Shown piece after piece: positions 58,301 through 64,000 of a stretch of DNA of 64,000 nt. Position 1 is the stretch's first letter. Every line of letters begins with the position of its first letter. The position numbers were made by a program, and so were the translations under genes. This DNA is from Anoxybacteroides rupiense. GTDB taxonomy: Bacteria; Bacillota; Bacilli; Bacillales; Anoxybacillaceae. The notes beneath the pieces were generated by a model. It had not been told where the DNA came from, ran no database searches, and worked only from the letters and a program-made list of their open reading frames with translations. The stretch is from contig NZ_JACIDF010000001.1 of NCBI RefSeq assembly GCF_014196195.1, positions 434,001-498,000 of the forward strand. The letters run 5' to 3'.

Positions 58301-59184
58301 CAGTAGTACCTCGTCTTTCTTTCCTTAATTTCCTCCATGAAATGGCGATAGTGATTATAGCGATAGACCGGAATATCTCCTGCTTCCAATGCGCTTTTTA
58401 CCGCGCATTTTGGTTCTGTCATATGGGTGCAGCCGCGGAATTTGCATTCATGACTGCGTTGGCGAAACTCCGGAAAACAAAGCGGTAACTGTTCCTCTTC
58501 AATATCCTGAAACTCTAATGCACTAAAGCCAGGTGTATCCGCCACAAGCCCATCGCCAATTTCGATCAATTCAACATGTCTTGTCGTATGTTTTCCGCGA
58601 CCTAAATGAAATGAAATATCATTCGTTTTCAGCTGTAAATCTGGACGAAGCGCATTTAAAAGTGATGACTTTCCCACACCAGACTGGCCCGCAAAGACAG
58701 AAATCTTTCCTTCTAAATAAGGAAGCAGTTGCTCAAGACCAGCTTTTGTGACGATCGATGTTTCGATGACATCGTACCCGATGCGGCGATAATCGCTGAT
58801 GTACCCTTGCACAATCGGCTTTGTCTTCTCATTAAGTAAATCCATTTTATTAACGACAATAATCGGACGAATGTCCTTCGCCTCAATGAGCACAAGAAAA
58901 CGATCCAGAAGCATCGTACTAAAATCTGGCTCCACCGCAGAAAATACAAGAATCGCTTGATCGACGTTAGCAATTGGGGGACGGATCAGTTCGTTTTTTC
59001 GTTCACATACTTCCATAATATATCCATCTGTTTTGCTTTCAGCTTGAAAAATGACATAATCACCGACAAGAGGAGTAATCTTTTGCTTACGAAATACCCC
59101 TCTTCCTCGACATTGAATGATTTCTCCATCGCTTAACACATAATAAAATCCGCTTAATGCTTTCATAATTTTTCCTTCTGCCAT
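58300..59184 (-). CDS. rsgA: Ribosome small-subunit GTPase RsgA (CpgA, YloQ)
   Basis: 294 residues. N-terminal OB-fold, then permuted GTPase: NKMDLL precedes [12 protein letters not shown] and [10 protein letters not shown]-terminal Cys/His zinc knuckle ([16 protein letters not shown]) completes the family pattern. Late 30S maturation; a substrate of PrkC in B. subtilis, whose gene is adjacent. Confidence 0.97.
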   Translation of the reverse strand: MAEGKIMKALSGFYYVLSDGEIIQCRGRGVFRKQKITPLVGDYVIFQAESKTDGYIMEVCERKNELIRPPIANVDQAILVFSAVEPDFSTMLLDRFLVLIEAKDIRPIIVVNKMDLLNEKTKPIVQGYISDYRRIGYDVIETSIVTKAGLEQLLPYLEGKISVFAGQSGVGKSSLLNALRPDLQLKTNDISFHLGRGKHTTRHVELIEIGDGLVADTPGFSALEFQDIEEEQLPLCFPEFRQRSHECKFRGCTHMTEPKCAVKSALEAGDIPVYRYNHYRHFMEEIKERKTRYY

Positions 59185-59188
59185 AGCT

Positions 59189-61144
59189 TCACCCCTTTGG
59201 ATAAGGAATGGTTCCTTCCTGTTTTACAATATTATTAACAATGACACGATAGTATCCTTGACCATTATAAGGAATAACAAATTCAACCGTTTCTTTAACT
59301 GGTGCTGTAAGGCGATATGTTTTATACGGTTTCGTCATGTCATGGTTGGCATCTTGAATATAGAGCTGAGCCTCTACCGTTTGTCCCGGCTCCTCCGCAT
59401 CATATGGAATTTCAATTTCCTTTACAACTGTCTTGTTCGGTAACGGTTCTTTTCCCTGCGAAATCACAACAGTAACGGTATCACCTTTTTGCAGTTCTGT
59501 ATTAGCGCCCGGTGTTTGCGAAATCACGATTCCTTGCGGGACTTGATCAGAATATTCATGCTTCACTACAACATTAAGCTGCTGCTCTTGCGCATAATCA
59601 CGCACGCTTTTTTCTGTATATCCCGTCAAATCTTTTAGCACAATTTTGGGCACCCCTACACTAATGGTAAATTCCACTTCTGTTTCCTCTGGAACGACCT
59701 GTTCACCTGGAGAAGGAAATTGTTCAAGAATGGTGCCAACCGGTTTATCGCTATAACGTTCAATGCGCTTCACCGCTAAATAATGTTCATCCTTCAATTG
59801 CTGCTCTACTGTCTCAATATCTTCGCCAACGTAATCTCCAAACTCTATTCTCTTTTTCCCGATGCTTTTATAAATCGTGATCTCTGTTCCTTCTTTGACG
59901 ACTCGTCCTGCTTCTGGCTTTGTCCGAATGACATTTCCTTCGGCAATATCATTGCTTTCCATGTCAATCGTATCTTTAATTTCAAAGCCTAAGGAAGAAA
60001 GTTTTTCTACTGCTTCATCATAATTTTTGTTCGTTACATCCGGAACCGTCACATCCTTTGGAAAGAAGAGCGTCGGTCCCCATATGGCGGCACTGACTCC
60101 AGCCGCAATTAGGAATAAAAAAAGAGCAATCATCCAGCCAAGCCATTTTCTTTTCCGCTTTTTCTTCGTTTCAGCATCAGGCAGCTGCTTGTCTTCTTCC
60201 TTTTTCTCTTTCGCTTCCTCCCGTATAATAGTTTGCTTGGTTAACTCATGATCCTTCACAATAGGAATCGCCTTTGTCGGTTCATCATCAGCCGGAAGCG
60301 TAAACTTTTTTTCGTTCACCCGTTCTGGATCAAGGGCTGTGCGAATATCTTCATTCATCTCCTGTACCGATTGATAACGATAAAACGGATCTTTTGCTGT
60401 TGCTTTTAAAATAATATTTTCTACACTTTGTGGGATAGAAGGATTCCAAGCTTTTGGCGAAGGAGTTTCTGTCTGCAAATGTTTCAATATAATGGATACT
60501 GCTGACTCCCCTGAAAAAGGCAAATGGCCTGTAAGCAATTCAAACATGACAATTCCGAGCGAATAAATATCAGATTTCTCGGTCGCAATCCCTCCTCGTG
60601 CCTGTTCCGGAGATAAATAATGAATCGAACCGAGCACGGAATTCGTTTGGGTAATCGTCGTCGAGCTTAATGCAACAGCAATACCGAAATCAGTAATTTT
60701 TACGTTTCCTTCTTCGTCAATCAAAATATTTTGCGGCTTAATATCACGATGAATAATGCCATTGGCATGGGCGTGTGAGATCGCTGACGTGAGTTGCTCC
60801 ATAATATCCAATGCCTTGGCAACGTGCAATGGAGCATGCTGCTGGATATATTGCTTAAGTGTAAAACCGCGCACATATTCCATCACAATGTAATAAATTC
60901 CTTCGTCCTCACCCACATCATAAATGCTAACAATATTTTCATGATTTAAACTTGTCGCTGCCTGGGCCTCACGGCGAAATCGTTTAATAAACTGTTCATC
61001 ATTTGAAAAATCAAAACGCAAAATTTTAATGGCTACTTCGCGCTCCAGAATCATATCTCTCGCGACATAAACATTCGCCATTCCTCCGCCGCCAAGCAAA
61101 CTTATGATCTTATAGCGCCCATTTAACCGTTTACCAATGAGCAT
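59189..61144 (-). CDS. prkC: Membrane Ser/Thr protein kinase PrkC with PASTA repeats
   Basis: 651 residues. Kinase domain 1-270: GGGGMANVYVARD glycine loop, catalytic HRDIKPQN near 133, DFGIAVAL, activation loop and APE-like SPEQARGG. A basic juxtamembrane region precedes one membrane helix near 338-360. Outside are three PASTA repeats (about 365-570) and a C-terminal beta domain. Senses muropeptides or lipid II and promotes germination and growth. Upstream of rsgA. Confidence 0.97.
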   Translation of the reverse strand: MLIGKRLNGRYKIISLLGGGGMANVYVARDMILEREVAIKILRFDFSNDEQFIKRFRREAQAATSLNHENIVSIYDVGEDEGIYYIVMEYVRGFTLKQYIQQHAPLHVAKALDIMEQLTSAISHAHANGIIHRDIKPQNILIDEEGNVKITDFGIAVALSSTTITQTNSVLGSIHYLSPEQARGGIATEKSDIYSLGIVMFELLTGHLPFSGESAVSIILKHLQTETPSPKAWNPSIPQSVENIILKATAKDPFYRYQSVQEMNEDIRTALDPERVNEKKFTLPADDEPTKAIPIVKDHELTKQTIIREEAKEKKEEDKQLPDAETKKKRKRKWLGWMIALFLFLIAAGVSAAIWGPTLFFPKDVTVPDVTNKNYDEAVEKLSSLGFEIKDTIDMESNDIAEGNVIRTKPEAGRVVKEGTEITIYKSIGKKRIEFGDYVGEDIETVEQQLKDEHYLAVKRIERYSDKPVGTILEQFPSPGEQVVPEETEVEFTISVGVPKIVLKDLTGYTEKSVRDYAQEQQLNVVVKHEYSDQVPQGIVISQTPGANTELQKGDTVTVVISQGKEPLPNKTVVKEIEIPYDAEEPGQTVEAQLYIQDANHDMTKPYKTYRLTAPVKETVEFVIPYNGQGYYRVIVNNIVKQEGTIPYPKG

Positions 61145-61150
61145 GTGTGA

Positions 61151-61900
61151 TCACCTACTTTCACATTCCGATGAAAATTCAACAATTACTAACGTAATAT
61201 TGTCCTCTCCACCATGCTCATTCGCTAAATGAACTAGCGCTTGCGCTTTCTCTTCAAGCGATTGTTCCGATGTTAAAATGTCCATCATCGACTGTTCAGA
61301 CACCTTGTTAGACAAACCGTCTGAGCATAAAAGCAGTCGATCGCGCTCCTCCACTTCAATCGTCTTAATATCTAATTTGACGCTCTTTTCGGTCCCAAGC
61401 GCGCGCAATAACACATTTTTGCGCGGATGATGCTCTGCATCCTCTTTAGAAATCTGCCCTGTTTTCACCAATTCATTAACAAGAGAATGATCTTCTGTGA
61501 TTTGCTGGAATCCATGTTGGTTGAACAAATAACAGCGGCTATCGCCGATATGGCCGATTGTCACAAACTGATCCGTGCAAATCGCACTGACAATCGTAGT
61601 CCCCATTCCTTGGCATTCTATATGGCGCAGTGAATGGTCAAACAGCAAGCGGTTGATGCTTGCAATCTGTTCTTTTAACCACCGCTCGGCGATTTCTGGT
61701 GATGTAATGTTTTCGGTTTCTTCCCACTGCTTTTTTAAATAGGAAATCGTCATTTCGCTTGCTACATCACCAGCACGATGACCTCCCATTCCATCTGCGA
61801 CCATCGCTAAGTAGTGGCCATCTTTATTTTTAAAAATACCGCCGCAGTCTTCGTTATGAGGACGAATTTTGCCAACGTCGGTTTGAAAAACGACTTTCAT
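61151..61900 (-). CDS. prpC: PP2C-type Ser/Thr phosphatase PrpC
   Basis: 249 residues from the ATG at 61900, 5 bases after GAGGTG; the longer frame overlaps rlmN. PP2C metal motifs: GKIRPHNEDC, VADGMGGHRAGDVAS, GHIGDSRCYL, LLCSDGLSNKV and GGEDNITLVIV. Reverses PrkC phosphorylation, encoded 6 bases downstream. Confidence 0.97.
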   Translation of the reverse strand: MKVVFQTDVGKIRPHNEDCGGIFKNKDGHYLAMVADGMGGHRAGDVASEMTISYLKKQWEETENITSPEIAERWLKEQIASINRLLFDHSLRHIECQGMGTTIVSAICTDQFVTIGHIGDSRCYLFNQHGFQQITEDHSLVNELVKTGQISKEDAEHHPRKNVLLRALGTEKSVKLDIKTIEVEERDRLLLCSDGLSNKVSEQSMMDILTSEQSLEEKAQALVHLANEHGGEDNITLVIVEFSSECESR

Positions 61901-61904
61901 GGTT

Positions 61905-62999
61905 TCACCTCGTTTCCTCTTTTCGCTCCTTCGCGCGAAGCTGTCCGCATGCGGCATCGATGTCATGTCCTTGTTCGCGGCGAATCGTGACATTAATTCC
62001 ATGTTGCTTTAGCGTGCGCTCAAAGGCAAAAATTTGCTCGCGTGGTGTTCGCACATAATTTCGTTCTGGCACATAATTGACTGGAATTAAGTTCACATGG
62101 CATTTAAGACCTTTGAGCAGCTCTGCCAATTGTTCGGCATGCTCTATTTGATCGTTCACTCCACCAAACAGTCCATATTCGAATGTTACTCTCCTTCCTG
62201 TTTTTTCAACGTAATAGCGAACGGCTTCCATTAGTTTAGGAAGCGGATAGGCTTTATTAATCGGCATGAGTTTTGTACGCAATTCGGTCGTTGGTGCATG
62301 CAAAGAGATCGCAAAATTAATTTGCGTCCCCTCGTCGGCAAATTGATAGATTTTCGGAATAATGCCGCTTGTTGATACGGTAATGTGGCGTGCGCCGATG
62401 TGCAATCCTTTCGCATGATTCACAATGTGTAAAAACTTAATCAATGCATCGTAATTATCAAATGGCTCACCTATTCCCATTACGACAATGCTGCTCACTC
62501 GCTCCGCATATTCATCAAGCGCTTTTTGAACTTTTACGACTTGCGCCACAATTTCTCCTGCTTCTAAATGACGCTTTAGACCACCGAGTGTAGAGGCACA
62601 AAAGGTACAGCCAATACGGCAGCCTACCTGTGTTGTGACACAAATGGAGTTGCCATAATCATGGCGCATTAATACCGTTTCAATTGAAAAGCCGTCGTGA
62701 AGCTCAAATAAAAACTTGATCGTTCCATCCTTTGAGGTTTGCTGAACAAGCGTTTTTAAGGTTGTCATCGTAAAATGGGCTGCGAGCTTTTCCCGCAACA
62801 CTTTTGGCAGGTTAGTCATATCCTCAAAGGAGGTGACTCGCTTTTGATAAAGCCATTCATAAACTTGCGTCGCGCGAAATGGCTTTTCTCCCTGCTCTAC
62901 CATCCATTCTCGCAGTTCCTCCAATGTGAAAGAATAGATGGATGGCTGAGACGCATCGGTTGCTCGTTGATGGCTCGTTTGAATTTTTGCTTTTCTCAA
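61905..62999 (-). CDS. rlmN: Dual-specificity rRNA/tRNA methyltransferase RlmN
   Basis: 364 residues from a TTG at 62999 about 8 bases after AAGGTG. Radical SAM cluster motif [17 protein letters not shown]-type [10 protein letters not shown], and the methylated-cysteine region in the C-terminal DIDAACGQL. Methylates A2503 of 23S rRNA and A37 of tRNAs. Four bases upstream of prpC. Confidence 0.96.
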   Translation of the reverse strand: MRKAKIQTSHQRATDASQPSIYSFTLEELREWMVEQGEKPFRATQVYEWLYQKRVTSFEDMTNLPKVLREKLAAHFTMTTLKTLVQQTSKDGTIKFLFELHDGFSIETVLMRHDYGNSICVTTQVGCRIGCTFCASTLGGLKRHLEAGEIVAQVVKVQKALDEYAERVSSIVVMGIGEPFDNYDALIKFLHIVNHAKGLHIGARHITVSTSGIIPKIYQFADEGTQINFAISLHAPTTELRTKLMPINKAYPLPKLMEAVRYYVEKTGRRVTFEYGLFGGVNDQIEHAEQLAELLKGLKCHVNLIPVNYVPERNYVRTPREQIFAFERTLKQHGINVTIRREQGHDIDAACGQLRAKERKEETR

Positions 63000-63004
63000 T
63001 GAAG

Positions 63005-64000
63005 TTACACCTTCTTTCGTAATGATGCGATAAAAAATCCATCTGAATCAAAATAGTGAGGCAGCAAGCGCAATTGCCCATTTGCTACATAGGGACGCAC
63101 CTTTTCTGGCAATCTTTCCGAAAGCGTATCATCGACGGTAAACTCGGGATGAAGACGCAAAAACTCAGCCACTACCTCCTCATTCTCATCGTGGTCAATC
63201 GTACATGTGCTATAAACGATCGTTCCACCTCGTTTTAACAGCGGAGCCACTTCCCTTAAAATAGCCAATTGCAAACGAGCAAGTTCCCGAAGATCCTTCT
63301 CATTTTTGGCATATTTAATATCCGGCTTGCGCCGTATCACTCCAAATCCCGAACAAGGGGCATCTACTAAAATTTTATCAAACGATTCACGAGCAAAATA
63401 CTGCGAAGCTTGCCGGCTGTCTAATACATATGCAGCAATGTTGGGCAGATGAAGACGCTCAGCTTGCTGCTTAATCAATTTTACTTTGTGCTCATGAACA
63501 TCTAGCGAAATAACTTGTCCCGTCCGTTTCATAAGCTCTGCGATGTGTGTCGACTTTCCTCCTGGAGCCGCACAACTATCCAGCACTCGTTCATGTTCGC
63601 TAGGATGGAGCGCTCTGGCCACAAGCATCGAGCTTTCATCCTGAATGGTCATATACCCGTTTCGGAAAGCTTTCGTATCCACCAAGTTTCCTTTTTTCGC
63701 TCGAATCGCTTCTTCTGCCAATTCTCCCCGTTCGACTTCCGTTCCTTCTTCTTCCAACATGGCAATCACTTCATCAACGGTCGCCAATACTGTGTTGACT
63801 CGCGCTGTTTGTTTTGGTGCGGTTAAATTAGCCATGCATATTTTTTCGGTTTCTTGAAGGCCATATTGTGATGCCCAGCGTTTGACAAGCCAATACGGAT
63901 GGCTCGTTTTCACGGCTAGTCGTTCAACATCACCTTGAATTTCATCGACAGAAGGAACGCCATCCCGCTGAACGGCACGCAAAACGCCATTGACCATCGA
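63005..64000 (-). CDS. rsmB: 16S rRNA (cytosine-967-C5)-methyltransferase RsmB, N-terminus cut by window edge
   Basis: Partial: about 331 C-terminal residues are visible; the NusB-like N-terminal domain is beyond the right edge. SAM motif [17 protein letters not shown], catalytic cysteines in VDAPCSGFG and [11 protein letters not shown], and the RRKPDIK motif of the RsmB/Sun family. A methionine near 63997 (MVNGVLR) is inside the NusB domain, not the real start. Confidence 0.96.
   Translation of the reverse strand, partial: SMVNGVLRAVQRDGVPSVDEIQGDVERLAVKTSHPYWLVKRWASQYGLQETEKICMANLTAPKQTARVNTVLATVDEVIAMLEEEGTEVERGELAEEAIRAKKGNLVDTKAFRNGYMTIQDESSMLVARALHPSEHERVLDSCAAPGGKSTHIAELMKRTGQVISLDVHEHKVKLIKQQAERLHLPNIAAYVLDSRQASQYFARESFDKILVDAPCSGFGVIRRKPDIKYAKNEKDLRELARLQLAILREVAPLLKRGGTIVYSTCTIDHDENEEVVAEFLRLHPEFTVDDTLSERLPEKVRPYVANGQLRLLPHYFDSDGFFIASLRKKV

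Overview
The window is a contiguous piece of a Bacillaceae chromosome. Gene order matches the Bacillus subtilis rsmB-rlmN-prpC ... smc-ffh ... rplS-sucCD-topA-codY-fla/che region almost gene for gene, read in reverse, so nearly everything is on the minus strand. Protein sequences, the lepB insertion after rplS, a complete flagellar set and spoVM point to a motile spore-former. It looks like the Geobacillus/Parageobacillus/Anoxybacillus group rather than B. subtilis itself; this is judged by eye and no species is claimed. I found no tRNA, rRNA, CRISPR array, intact insertion sequence or prophage.

Read in transcription direction (high to low coordinates). 64000-56300 holds RNA modification and envelope signalling: rsmB (cut by the edge), rlmN, prpC, prkC, rsgA, rpe, thiN and the 26-codon spoVM, then the only plus-strand gene, rpmB. 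56280-46000 holds yloU-fakA, serine dehydratase sdaAB-sdaAA, recG, the FapR fatty-acid regulon (fapR-plsX-fabD-fabG-acpP) and rnc. 45740-34600 holds smc, ftsY, ylxM, ffh, rpsP, khpA, ylqD, rimM, trmD, rplS, lepB and rbgA. 34400-20550 holds rnhB, the orphan FliK-like/FlhB-like pair ylqG-ylqH, sucCD, dprA, topA, trmFO, xerC(codV), hslVU and codY. 20200-1 is the basal-body, hook and export part of the fla/che operon, flgB to flhG.

The genes are tightly packed. Many junctions overlap by 1, 4, 8 or about 20 bases, which suggests translational coupling. Intrinsic terminators follow codY, sucD, ylqH, rplS, khpA, ftsY, rnc, acpP, recG, fakA, rpmB and rpe. Good sigma-A type promoters precede topA, dprA, sucC, rpsP, ylxM, fapR, yloU and rpmB.

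The window is mostly well-described core genome and I do not see a large new system. The observations most worth a second look are small: a hairpin between the only Shine-Dalgarno sequence and the start codon of swrD; the ylqG-ylqH pair, in which a FliK-like protein overlaps a protein matching just the self-cleaved C-terminal piece of FlhB; an HslV without the N-terminal serine reported for B. subtilis CodW; a long hairpin beside the xerC ribosome site; a perfect 16-bp inverted repeat after rbgA; and a 740-base degenerate stretch between sucD and dprA.
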